Below are positions 1-8,114 of a stretch of DNA of 39,439 nucleotides, in pieces; within the stretch, counting starts at the first letter, position 1, and every line of letters begins with the position of its first letter. The stretch lies in NCBI GenBank assembly GCA_029218425.1, contig JAQXRH010000001.1, forward strand, positions 1 through 39,439, written 5' to 3'. A program made the translations under genes and the position numbers. The notes below the pieces were generated by a model. It was given only the letters and a program-made list of their open reading frames with translations, was not told where the DNA came from and searched no databases. The DNA comes from Bacteroidales bacterium. Lineage in GTDB: Bacteria > Bacteroidota > Bacteroidia > Bacteroidales > Muribaculaceae.

Positions 1-665
1 TCAAGCGCGGTTACAACGGCGGCGGTGTCCACTATTGGCCCGCGAGCCGAGTTGATTAGCACTGCCCCGCGACGCAACTTGCGCAACATCTCGCCATTCA
101 CCATGTGGTGCGTTGCATACTCGCCTACCGTCGTATGGGGCACATGCAACGTCATCACATCCACCTGCGGCGCCATTTGATCCAACGTGATGCTCTCGAA
201 TCCTGGTTCCGACTCGGCGCGTGGCGGATCGCATTTCAACACTCGCATCCCCAATTGCGCCGCCCAGTCTGACACTATGCTCCCCACATGCCCTACTCCC
301 ACTACTCCTATCGCCTTCCCCGACAAACCCTCGGGATAGATGCTTAGCAGCGAGGCCATTACATATTGCGCTACCGCCGGTGCATTGCATCCCGGCGCCG
401 AGCACACCGCTATGCCATGCGCTGCACACCACGTCTTGTCGATATGGTCGGTCCCTATCGTTGCCGTCGCTACCACACGCACGCTACTGCCGCGAAGCAA
501 CGACGCATCACACCGCGTACGCGTCCGCACTATAAGCACTTCGGCATCCGAAACTCTCTCCCTACTTATCGCCTCGGGCGACAACCGCTCTACCCTGAAA
601 TATTCCTCTATCTCCGCTGGCACGTAGGGCACATGGCTTTCAATTATCATTTTCGGCTTGACCAT
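1..665 (-). CDS. pdxB: Erythronate-4-phosphate dehydrogenase, 3' end cut by window edge
   Basis: NAD-dependent oxidation of 4-phosphoerythronate, second step of the DXP-dependent pyridoxal phosphate pathway, cytoplasmic. Reading the minus strand from the ATG at 665 gives 221 codons without a stop before the window ends. The N-terminus MIIESHVPYVP is typical of PdxB. A substrate-domain stretch with TATIGTDHID follows, then the Rossmann motif GVGHVG near residue 135, and the catalytic-arginine segment NSARGPIVD near residue 205. The remaining C-terminal part (PdxB is usually about 350-380 residues, with the catalytic Glu and His) lies outside. A GGAGG ribosome-binding site precedes the ATG. The upstream membrane-protein gene ends 9 nt away, so the two are probably co-transcribed. 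Other D-2-hydroxyacid dehydrogenases are the alternative, but the N-terminus favours PdxB. Confidence 0.9.
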   Translation of the reverse strand, partial: MVKPKMIIESHVPYVPAEIEEYFRVERLSPEAISRERVSDAEVLIVRTRTRCDASLLRGSSVRVVATATIGTDHIDKTWCAAHGIAVCSAPGCNAPAVAQYVMASLLSIYPEGLSGKAIGVVGVGHVGSIVSDWAAQLGMRVLKCDPPRAESEPGFESITLDQMAPQVDVMTLHVPHTTVGEYATHHMVNGEMLRKLRRGAVLINSARGPIVDTAAVVTAL

Positions 666-674
666 CTCTGCCTC

Positions 675-1649
675 CTACACAAAATATCTCACTGCATATA
701 TGCCTAAATATGCCACCATTACCCCCAATATCACCCATACTATTCCTCGCTGCTTTCGCATAGCAAAATAGTGCGCCATCTGATACGCTGCCGTCAACGA
801 CAATATCGGGAAATAAGCCGTATAATTGGAATAATCTATCGCCATAAACAACATGGTCGACAGGAATATGACGGTAAGAAATCCGTTGTATGCCCTAAAT
901 TTGGCATTGTAGCTTAGCATCTTCATCAGATTGGCACACATCGCCGCAAAACCAAGTATCATCGTTAATCCTACCGCCGTAAGTGATATGATTCTTTCGG
1001 TCACGCTCTGCTGCGACAACGTGCTCGCAAACCGTGGCCACTCTATATCGCTCAACCCTATCGCTCCAACGCCATAGAGTATCCACACCGTGCTCACTAC
1101 TCCCATCAGCATAGCCAATAGCGACCTCACATTGAGTATCCTCATCTGCGCCAACCCTACTATCACTATGGGCAAGTAAAACACAAACGTATACTGCACC
1201 AACGCCGCAAGCGACATTATGAAAAACGTGATATACACGCGCCTGTTGGCCGTCGTGTCGCCGTAGCAGCTGAACATCAACGCTACCACCGCCAGCATCA
1301 CGCCGCTCAGCAATGCGCCGCCATACACCTGTCCCGCCGCCATGGGCATCGGCATCACCATCACCACATAAAGGCTCGACATCAGCGCCGACGGCTCGCG
1401 CATCACATTGTACACCTTGTTGAGCGCTACAAACGACACTGCCGTCAACGCTAATAGCACCAAACCGGCCGCAAGCGACAACCCGCCCGACGTTATCCAG
1501 CTATTGGGCGACTGGAGCGCTATCCCCTGGCTCCCGGTTATTGCCCTGACTTGCCCGGTTTGATATGCCACATACGTCAGCACCACCGCCACTACATATA
1601 TCAGCGCGGTGCAATTACGTGAATGGAAAAATCGATTTAACCGGTTCAT
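675..1649 (-). CDS. Polytopic inner-membrane protein, unknown function
   Basis: A 324-residue protein that is almost entirely hydrophobic, with about nine to ten predicted membrane helices beginning near residue 14 (LIYVVAVVLTYVAY) and ending with a short basic loop and a last helix at the C-terminus. I see no catalytic motif. It resembles the conserved Bacteroidetes membrane proteins annotated only as hypothetical or DUF6427-like, but I cannot confirm the family. The ATG is preceded by AAAGGAGAG, a good ribosome-binding site. It lies 9 nt upstream of pdxB on the same strand, suggesting one transcript; that linkage does not by itself imply a role in vitamin B6 synthesis. Confidence 0.75.
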   Translation of the reverse strand: MNRLNRFFHSRNCTALIYVVAVVLTYVAYQTGQVRAITGSQGIALQSPNSWITSGGLSLAAGLVLLALTAVSFVALNKVYNVMREPSALMSSLYVVMVMPMPMAAGQVYGGALLSGVMLAVVALMFSCYGDTTANRRVYITFFIMSLAALVQYTFVFYLPIVIVGLAQMRILNVRSLLAMLMGVVSTVWILYGVGAIGLSDIEWPRFASTLSQQSVTERIISLTAVGLTMILGFAAMCANLMKMLSYNAKFRAYNGFLTVIFLSTMLFMAIDYSNYTAYFPILSLTAAYQMAHYFAMRKQRGIVWVILGVMVAYLGIYAVRYFV

Positions 1650-1670
1650 CTCTCCTTTATTATGGCTCTT

Positions 1671-1714
1671 ATTATAGCTATCTGTTATAGCTATAATAGC
1701 TATCTATTATAGTT
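1671..1714. repeat. AT-rich palindromic repeats between purD and the membrane-protein gene
   Basis: The 204-nt gap 1650-1853 holds near-tandem copies of TTATAGCTAT, including the perfect 12-bp palindrome TTATAGCTATAA at 1685-1696. This lies 5' of the minus-strand membrane-protein/pdxB pair, so it could carry an operator. I see no clear TAnnTTTG element here. The rest of the gap (1715-1853) shows no gene. Confidence 0.5.
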
Positions 1715-1853
1715 CTATATTTTGGCTCTATTCAGTCTATCTATCCTTCTCTCGCTTCAGCGTGCTTAATCCGGCTCTCGCTCCTCAGTTTACGCCACTG
1801 CCAAGCCTATCAGACCTCATTCCGCCTCTGCGCATCAGTCTGCGACTTTCGCC

Positions 1854-3137
1854 TCAGCGCGCATTTTGCAGGCGAAGCAAGTCCTGCCCTATGTCGCGGC
1901 GCATGTTCTTCCCCTCGAAGTTCACCTTCGACGCCGTGCGGTAGCTCTTCGCCAACGCTTCTTCCACCGTGGCGCCTACCGAACTTACGGAGATAACCCT
2001 GCCGCCCGAGGTCACAAGCTGGCCGTTTTCGTCCACCTTGGTCCCGGCATGAAACAATATGCTCTCTTCTATCGGTCCATCTACGGTGATGGCCTTCCCT
2101 TTGGGATAACTGCCTGGATATCCGCCCGACACTATCATAACCGTTACTGCGGCTTTGTCGCTGATTGCCAACGGCATCTCTCCAAGATTGCCCTCGGCTG
2201 CCGCTTTCAGCAATGCCACAAGGTCGGAGTCGATACGCAGCATCACAGCTTCGGTCTCCGGGTCGCCCATTCTCACATTGTATTCTATCACCATCGGCTC
2301 GCCCCCTACATTGATGAGGCCCAGGAAGATAAACCCGCGGTAGGTGATTCCTTCGGCCTTCAACCCGGATATCGTAGGAATGATTATGCGGCTTTCTACC
2401 TTGCTCATAAACGTCTCATCGGCAAACACTACCGGGCTCACTGCACCCATGCCGCCGGTGTTCAATCCCGTATCACCCTCCCCTATTCGCTTGTAATCCT
2501 TCGCTACCGGCAGCACTCTGTAGCCGCCATTGCCGTCGGTCAGCACAAACACGGAGCACTCTATCCCCGACAGAAACTCCTCTATCACCACCGTGGCCGA
2601 CGACTTGCCAAACATGCCGCCAAGCATCTCGGCAAGCGACTTCTTCGCCTCCTCCAGCGTGTCGATTATCAGCACTCCCTTCCCTGCTGCAAGCCCGTCG
2701 GCCTTGAGCACGTAGGGCGCTTGCAACGTCTCCAAAAAGCGATAACCTTCCTCTATGGTCTCGGCGGTAAAGCTCTGATAACGAGCCGTCGGTATGCCGT
2801 GACGCGACATAAAGGCCTTGGCGAAATCCTTGCTACCTTCGAGCGCGGCGCCGGCTTGCGATGGCCCGGCTATGAGGATGCCGCTGCCGGCAAACCGATC
2901 GTAGATGCCGGCCACCAAGGGGTCCTCATTGCCTGGCACTATCATATCGATTGCGTTGTCGGTTACAAATCGCGCTATGCCGTCGAAATCGAGCGGCGAC
3001 AATGCTACGTTTGTCCCATATTGCGACGTCCCGCCGTTGCCCGGTGCTATATACAGTTTGTCAACAAGCTCGCTTTGCGACATCTTCCATGCCAATGCCG
3101 ATTCACGGCCTCCCGATCCAAGTAGTAGGATATTCAT
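1854..3137 (-). CDS. purD: Phosphoribosylamine-glycine ligase (GAR synthetase)
   Basis: ATP-dependent joining of phosphoribosylamine and glycine, second step of de novo purine synthesis, cytoplasmic. At 427 residues it matches the family length (E. coli 429). The N-domain starts NILLLGSGGRE. The ATP-grasp domain follows with YVLKADGLAAGKGV near residue 140, KDYKRIGEGDTGLNTGGMGA near 213, and the metal-binding segment YNVRMGDPETEA near 285. The C-terminal GAR-synthetase domain is complete. Two N-domain motifs differ from the usual form: GGRES instead of GGREHA, and VPGNEDPLV instead of VGPEDPLV. The ATP-grasp core looks intact, so I expect a functional enzyme. It stands alone on the minus strand, 111 nt downstream of the RNA methyltransferase gene; purN is about 32 kb away in this window. 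Confidence 0.95.
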   Translation of the reverse strand: MNILLLGSGGRESALAWKMSQSELVDKLYIAPGNGGTSQYGTNVALSPLDFDGIARFVTDNAIDMIVPGNEDPLVAGIYDRFAGSGILIAGPSQAGAALEGSKDFAKAFMSRHGIPTARYQSFTAETIEEGYRFLETLQAPYVLKADGLAAGKGVLIIDTLEEAKKSLAEMLGGMFGKSSATVVIEEFLSGIECSVFVLTDGNGGYRVLPVAKDYKRIGEGDTGLNTGGMGAVSPVVFADETFMSKVESRIIIPTISGLKAEGITYRGFIFLGLINVGGEPMVIEYNVRMGDPETEAVMLRIDSDLVALLKAAAEGNLGEMPLAISDKAAVTVMIVSGGYPGSYPKGKAITVDGPIEESILFHAGTKVDENGQLVTSGGRVISVSSVGATVEEALAKSYRTASKVNFEGKNMRRDIGQDLLRLQNAR

Positions 3138-3248
3138 AGTCTTATTTTATTGTATTTTTTTGCTTTTTTCTATTTCAATTTCTCCCAATCCAACGCTATC
3201 TCCACCTCTGGGGGGGGATGCTACCATTGGCCTTTGCAGTCTGAGGCG

Positions 3249-4787
3249 CTATTGGTTCCCTTTGTTGCGCGGACGCATCTTCACTCCCGGTTTACCAAGC
3301 GATGGCATGCGCCCTACTATGCTCTTAAGGGCTGCCTCGTTGCGCCTTACTGCTAATGGGTTTTCGCTCTCCACCTCATCGGCGGCAATGCTTGCCCGAC
3401 GCTCGTCGCGGCGAGCCTTATCACGTCCATATTTGTCCTTGCGGTTAAACCCGCCGCCGTGCGACGAATACCGCTCCTCGAGCTTGTTGCGCGGCTTGCC
3501 GTAGCGTGCCTCATCGCCTTCGTCGTTGGCGGCGTGCCGGCGGCGCTCGTCTTTAAATTTGCGCAATGTGCGGCGCTCGTCGCGGCTCCGGCCCTGGGGC
3601 TGCTCGTCGCCGTGATGTATCTTGCCTCCCGATTTGCGGAACGACTTATAATCACCCTCAAATATCTCATATTCACGCAGTTCGCACTCAAGTGCTCCGT
3701 TCAATATCGGCAACTTGGTGGAGGCCGACAGATGTATCATGTCGAAATACTCTTTGCGATAGCCTATTATCCACGCATGATAACCTTTGAACACGTTCTT
3801 CAGCTTGTTGCCTATCAACTCATACAGCCCTTCCATGTCGTCGGCCGATATGCGTTCGCCATACGGCGGGTTGGTGACGAGGATACCATCTGCGGGTGCC
3901 GATAACCATTGCGACAACGGCTTGATTTGCAGGTCGATATATCGCGCCACTCCCGCACTCTTGATGTTGCGCATCGCTATGTCCACTGCCTTGGGCGATA
4001 TGTCGGCGCCATATATCTTATAGTTAAATTCGCGCTCGCCGCTATCATCGTTGTAGAGCGAGTCAAATAGCTCTGCATCAAAGTTTTTCCAATTCTCAAA
4101 CGCGAAACTCTTGCGATAGATGCCGGGGTTGATATTGGCTGCTATCAACGCTGCCTCTATCAGGAAGGTCCCCGAACCACACATCGGGTCGACTAACGGG
4201 CTTTCGCCTCGCCACCCCGTGCGTAGTATGATGCCGGCGGCAAGCACCTCATTGATAGGTGCTTCGGTCTGCGCCACTCGGTAGCCGCGTTTGTGCAACG
4301 ACTCTCCCGACGAGTCCAACGACAAGGTGACGCGGTCGCCGGCAATGTGCACATTTATCATCACATCGGCATCCTGCAATCTCACTCCCGGACGCTTGTC
4401 GCTGCCGTAACGGTCGCGAAACCAATCCACTATCGCATCCTTCACCCTGTAGGTCACAAACTGCGAATGGGTGAACTCGTCGCTATATGCCACAGTGTCT
4501 ATGCTGAAGGTCTTGTCTATCGATAGCACTGTGCTCCAGTCATATTCCTTGACGGCTTCATAGAGCGTATCGGTGTCGGTGGCCGTGAACTTGTATATCG
4601 GCTTCAAGATTCGCAACGCCGTGCGACAACACAAATTTGCCTTGTAGAGCATCGCAAGGTCCCCCTCGAATGATACCATTCGGCGGCCCGGCTCTACATT
4701 ATACGCGCCAAGATTGCGCAACTCTTCGGCAAGCACATCTTCCAGCCCCTGGAAGGTCTTTGCCACCATTTCAAATGTCTCGTTCAT
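3249..4787 (-). CDS. THUMP-domain class I SAM-dependent RNA methyltransferase (RlmL/YcbY-N type)
   Basis: Likely N2-guanine methylation of 23S rRNA, by analogy with the E. coli RlmL half of RlmKL; substrate inferred. Of its 512 residues, roughly 1-160 form the ferredoxin-like and THUMP region (FQGLEDVLAEELRNLGA at the start). Then comes a methyltransferase domain with the SAM-binding motif DPMCGSGTFLIEAAL near residue 200 and the catalytic NPPYGERI near 306. Residues after about 385 form a long, very basic and acidic low-complexity tail, which is common in Bacteroidetes members and may bind rRNA. It lies 3 nt downstream of cysE on the same strand, so translation is probably coupled. The family is often mislabelled as an N6-adenine DNA methylase. 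Confidence 0.88.
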   Translation of the reverse strand: MNETFEMVAKTFQGLEDVLAEELRNLGAYNVEPGRRMVSFEGDLAMLYKANLCCRTALRILKPIYKFTATDTDTLYEAVKEYDWSTVLSIDKTFSIDTVAYSDEFTHSQFVTYRVKDAIVDWFRDRYGSDKRPGVRLQDADVMINVHIAGDRVTLSLDSSGESLHKRGYRVAQTEAPINEVLAAGIILRTGWRGESPLVDPMCGSGTFLIEAALIAANINPGIYRKSFAFENWKNFDAELFDSLYNDDSGEREFNYKIYGADISPKAVDIAMRNIKSAGVARYIDLQIKPLSQWLSAPADGILVTNPPYGERISADDMEGLYELIGNKLKNVFKGYHAWIIGYRKEYFDMIHLSASTKLPILNGALECELREYEIFEGDYKSFRKSGGKIHHGDEQPQGRSRDERRTLRKFKDERRRHAANDEGDEARYGKPRNKLEERYSSHGGGFNRKDKYGRDKARRDERRASIAADEVESENPLAVRRNEAALKSIVGRMPSLGKPGVKMRPRNKGNQ

Positions 4788-4790
4788 CTG

Positions 4791-5699
4791 TTATCGCGTG
4801 AGATTGTTGTTTAGTCTTATCGTATTGTCGGCGCGGGCCTGCAGCACTATGCTTCCGGGCTCCACATCGCTCGTTATCCATATATTACCGCCTATCACCG
4901 AGTCGCTTCCTATAGTTATGCGCCCTAAGATGGTGGAGTTGGCGTAAATCACCACGTTGTTGCCTATCACCGGGTGGCGCGCAAGCCCTTTCACGGGGTT
5001 GCCTCCTTCGTCGGTGGGGAAACTGCGGGCGCCCAGCGTAACGCCCTGATACAATTTCACATTGTCGCCTATTATCGCCGTCTCCCCTATCACTACGCCG
5101 GTGCCATGGTCGATCATGAATGCCTTGCCTATGGTAGCGCCGGGGTGGATGTCGATGCCGGTCTCGCGGTGCGCACGCTCGCATATCATACGAGGCAACA
5201 CCGGCACTCCCAATCCGTAAAGCCTATTGGCCACGCGATAGTTGGTGATTGCCCTTATCGCCGGGTAGCTGCATATCACCTCATCCACCGACACCGCGGC
5301 CGGGTCGCCGTGATATATTGCCTCGGCATCAAGGGCCAACGCATCGCGCACCGCGGGCAACGACGATATGAATTCCATCACTATCGCTTCGCATCGCTCT
5401 TCATCCACTCGCGCTTCGCCGCCAAGCATATTCATGGCGGCCGCTATCTGCGTTGTCAACAATTCGCCAAGTCGGTCGACAGTAGTCCCCAACCTGTACA
5501 ACGCGTTCTGCCGCAACGTGATATGATGTCCGAAATGCCCCGGGAAGATTATCGACCTTACAAGGTCTATTATCTCATCGACAGCAAACTGCGAAGGTAG
5601 CACCGTCTCCATACCGTCGAGCACACCAACCTGTCTCAGCGACTCTGAGGCGAGCAACCGGTCAACAGTATTACTTATAATCTGCCGATATTTATCCAT
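4791..5699 (-). CDS. cysE: Serine O-acetyltransferase
   Basis: Transfers acetyl from acetyl-CoA to L-serine, giving O-acetylserine for cysteine synthesis. The 302-residue protein has an alpha-helical N-terminal half (to about residue 165) and a C-terminal left-handed beta-helix of hexapeptide repeats. Diagnostic segments are [20 protein letters not shown], then HGTGVVIGE with the active-site His, and [10 protein letters not shown]. It is longer at the N-terminus than E. coli CysE (273), as is usual for the EpsC-like type. It ends 3 nt before the RNA methyltransferase start. A TAACTTTG promoter element lies about 85 nt upstream of the ATG. Serine acetyltransferases are often feedback-inhibited by cysteine; I cannot judge that here. 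Confidence 0.93.
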   Translation of the reverse strand: MDKYRQIISNTVDRLLASESLRQVGVLDGMETVLPSQFAVDEIIDLVRSIIFPGHFGHHITLRQNALYRLGTTVDRLGELLTTQIAAAMNMLGGEARVDEERCEAIVMEFISSLPAVRDALALDAEAIYHGDPAAVSVDEVICSYPAIRAITNYRVANRLYGLGVPVLPRMICERAHRETGIDIHPGATIGKAFMIDHGTGVVIGETAIIGDNVKLYQGVTLGARSFPTDEGGNPVKGLARHPVIGNNVVIYANSTILGRITIGSDSVIGGNIWITSDVEPGSIVLQARADNTIRLNNNLTR

Positions 5700-5784
5700 A
5701 TTTTTTATCCTTTTAAAACGCCTCTTGCGCTTATTATATGCACCTATTTTGCATTACGTCAGCGCCTACGACGCTTTCTCTCCG

Positions 5785-5792
5785 CAAAGTTA
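5785..5792 (-). promoter_or_regulatory. Promoter -7 element upstream of cysE
   Basis: TAACTTTG on the minus strand matches the Bacteroidetes TAnnTTTG consensus. It lies in the 140-nt gap between the dihydroorotase stop and the cysE start, implying cysE and the methyltransferase gene have their own promoter. The -33 box is weak. Confidence 0.55.
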
Positions 5793-5839
5793 ACATTTTT
5801 CGCCGAATTGTCCTAAACATCGCGGCTTCACTACTGCAA

Positions 5840-7228
5840 TTATTTCCTCTCGTCTTCTTCGCTGCCAAAACGCATCGCCATCGCTGCGCCTCGCCTTGCC
5901 ACGCGCTCGCCGTCGTACACTTTCTCGCCGTTGACGTAGGTCGACACCACCCGGTAGCCCACCTCGGTCATAGCATACGGGGTCCACGAGCAGGGCGACA
6001 TCTCTTCAGCAGGCAGATACGCGCCCACCTCCGGCCGATACTTAGCCGTCGGCTCCACCACCACCATATCGGCATAATACCCCCTACGCAGATACCCTCT
6101 GCGCTCTATCCCGTAGAGCCGCGCCGGATTGTGCGCCGTTAGCTCTACCACGCGCTCCACGCTCAACGCATTGTCGCTACGGGCTGCAAGCGTCAGCATC
6201 TCCACCAACATAAACCTTACGCCGGGCATCCCCGAGGCGGCCTGCAGCAAGGTGCCCTGCTTCTCCTCGGCAAGGTGCGGCGCATGGTCGGTAGCTATCG
6301 TATCTATCAGCTTGTCGCTCAACGCTTTCACCAACGCGTCGCGGTCGGCCGACGACTTTATCGCGGGATTGCACTTGAGCATATACCCCTGCTCGCGCCC
6401 CAAGTCATTTTCTTCAAACAGCAGGTAATGCGGGCAGGTCTCGGCGGTAATCCTTTTCCCCGCCATGTCGCCGGCCGAAAGCAACGACAGCTCCCGCGCG
6501 GTCGACACATGCAGTATGTGCAACCGTGTGCCATACTTCCGCGCAAGCGCCACGGCCCGCTCTGTCGCCTTATAGCACGCCTCAGCAGGTCGTGCCTGCG
6601 AATGTAGCACCACGGGCTGCGCCTCGCCATACTGCTCTGCAAGCCGTTTCCGCGCAGCCGCAAGCAGGGCCTCATCTTCGGCATGCACCGCGATTACGCC
6701 TTTATATGTCCTAAACAGCTGTGACATAGTGCTTTCGTCGTCAACGAGCATATTGCCGGTCGACGACCCCATGAACAGCTTCACTCCCGGTATCTCATGC
6801 CGGTCGGCGCGCTGTATTTCGTCGAGGTTGGAGTTGGTGACGCCCAAGAAAAAGCCATAGTTGGCATACGACCGCTCGGCCGCAATACGTTTCTTGTCGG
6901 CCACGGCTGCCATCGTGGTGGTCGCCGGGCGTGTATTGGGCATATCGATATACGAGGTGACGCCGCCGCTCACTGCCGCCGCGCTCTCGGTGGCTATCGA
7001 CGCTTTATGCGTCAGCCCCGGCTCTCTGAAATGCACATGCGTGTCAATGGCGCCGGGGAGCAACAACCGCCCGCCAAGGTCTTCCACCACGTCGGCACCG
7101 GCTTTCTCCTCTGCGCTCGGCTCTCCCTCTGCTATTTTCTCTATCTCGCGTCCTGCTACGACGATATAGCCGTGAAGGCGGCGATTGTCGCTCACCATCT
7201 CGGCGTTGTATAGTATTGTCCTGCTCAT
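5840..7228 (-). CDS. pyrC: Dihydroorotase
   Basis: Reversible cyclisation of carbamoyl-aspartate to dihydroorotate, third step of pyrimidine synthesis. A 462-residue amidohydrolase. The first metal motif is DTHVHFREPGL near residue 60, followed by the substrate segment DMPNTRPAT. Then come GVKLFMGSSTGN, AVHAEDE and LHILHVST, which supply further His ligands, and ATDHAPH near residue 310 with the catalytic Asp. This is the type I (multifunctional-like) form usual in Bacteroidetes. The ATG overlaps the stop codon of the upstream glycosyltransferase by one base (TAATG), so the two are translationally coupled. The coupling of a pyrimidine enzyme to a lipid-linked sugar enzyme is seen in the sequence; its meaning is unknown. 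Confidence 0.94.
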   Translation of the reverse strand: MSRTILYNAEMVSDNRRLHGYIVVAGREIEKIAEGEPSAEEKAGADVVEDLGGRLLLPGAIDTHVHFREPGLTHKASIATESAAAVSGGVTSYIDMPNTRPATTTMAAVADKKRIAAERSYANYGFFLGVTNSNLDEIQRADRHEIPGVKLFMGSSTGNMLVDDESTMSQLFRTYKGVIAVHAEDEALLAAARKRLAEQYGEAQPVVLHSQARPAEACYKATERAVALARKYGTRLHILHVSTARELSLLSAGDMAGKRITAETCPHYLLFEENDLGREQGYMLKCNPAIKSSADRDALVKALSDKLIDTIATDHAPHLAEEKQGTLLQAASGMPGVRFMLVEMLTLAARSDNALSVERVVELTAHNPARLYGIERRGYLRRGYYADMVVVEPTAKYRPEVGAYLPAEEMSPCSWTPYAMTEVGYRVVSTYVNGEKVYDGERVARRGAAMAMRFGSEEDERK

Positions 7229-7995
7229 TATTCCCCTGTGTATTTGGGATATTTCTTAAACCAACTTCCTATCTTGAGACGTATCACTCCGAATACCGCT
7301 TCCGAGAAGATGCCCGAACTCATCTTGCTCGTGCCAAGCACGCGGTTGACGAAGATTATCGGCACTTCCTTTATGCGAAATCCGCATTTCAGCGCCGTGA
7401 ATTTCATCTCTATCTGGAAGGCGTACCCTTTGAATTTCACCTTGTCGAGGTCGATGGTCTGCAACACCCGGCGTCGGTAGCACACAAATCCCGCCGTGGT
7501 GTCGCGCACTTTCATCCTGGTGACCATCCTGACGTAGGCCGACGCGTAATACGACATCAGCACCCGCCCCATGGGCCAGTTCACCACATTCACGCCCGAC
7601 ACATAACGCGACCCCACCGACACGTCGTAGCCCTCGTCGGCACACGCGCTTCTGAGCGCCGGCAAGTCCGACGGATTGTGCGAAAAGTCGGCATCCATCT
7701 CTATGATATACTCATAGCCATGCTCCAAGCCCCATTTAAAACCTGCGATATACGCCGTGCCAAGTCCCAACTTCCCCTTGCGTTCCACGATATGAACGCG
7801 CCCGGCATGCTCGGCCATCACTTCCTTGACTATCGCCGCGGTGCCGTCGGGCGAACTGTCATCTATCACAAGCACGTCAAATTGGGGCTGCAGCGCTACG
7901 ACTGCCTCGATTATCGCCCGGGCATTTTCTTTCTCATTATACATCGGTATTATCACCAACGTATCGGTTTTCGTTTCTGGCATGGCGGTTTGCAT
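7228..7995 (-). CDS. GT2 glycosyltransferase, polyprenol-phosphate mannosyltransferase-like
   Basis: Predicted to transfer a sugar, classically mannose from GDP-mannose, to a polyprenyl phosphate at the membrane. The domain is complete: IPMYNEKENA at the start, VLVIDDSSPDGTA, RKGKLGLGTAYIAGFKWGL, then the metal-binding EMDADFSHNP, and SRYVSG further on. No C-terminal membrane helices are present, as in short DPM1-type enzymes. The open frame continues up to 8028, but a minus-strand promoter element at 8008-8015 lies inside that extension, so I place the start at the ATG at 7995 (MQTAMPETK); 7983 is also possible. It overlaps pyrC by one base and is divergent from the esterase. The actual donor sugar is not established. 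Confidence 0.88.
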   Translation of the reverse strand: MQTAMPETKTDTLVIIPMYNEKENARAIIEAVVALQPQFDVLVIDDSSPDGTAAIVKEVMAEHAGRVHIVERKGKLGLGTAYIAGFKWGLEHGYEYIIEMDADFSHNPSDLPALRSACADEGYDVSVGSRYVSGVNVVNWPMGRVLMSYYASAYVRMVTRMKVRDTTAGFVCYRRRVLQTIDLDKVKFKGYAFQIEMKFTALKCGFRIKEVPIIFVNRVLGTSKMSSGIFSEAVFGVIRLKIGSWFKKYPKYTGE

Positions 7996-8007
7996 TTTCT
8001 TGGACTG

Positions 8008-8015
8008 CAAATTTA
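8008..8015 (-). promoter_or_regulatory. Promoter -7 element for the glycosyltransferase/pyrC pair
   Basis: Minus-strand TAAATTTG fits TAnnTTTG. Transcription would begin near 8002, just before the ATG at 7995, giving a very short leader. It sets the start codon choice for the glycosyltransferase. Confidence 0.55.
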
Positions 8016-8055
8016 ATAATTTTTGCAATTACTTCCCCCTCATCGGCTACTTTTA

Positions 8056-8087
8056 TTTGCTTTATTCCCTACTATTTGCTACTTTTG
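8056..8087 (+). promoter_or_regulatory. Promoter for the secreted esterase
   Basis: TTTG at 8056-8059, 20 nt, then TACTTTTG at 8080-8087: a full match to the Bacteroidetes -33/-7 consensus. Transcription would start around 8093, excluding any start codon upstream of 8115. Confidence 0.75.
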
Positions 8088-8114
8088 GTGATATTTAACT
8101 CAAACACCCTTATT

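Noticed and set aside
1866-3125. 419-codon plus-strand frame across purD
   Set aside because: Mirror of a conserved PurD; its translation is His/Arg-rich with no domain.
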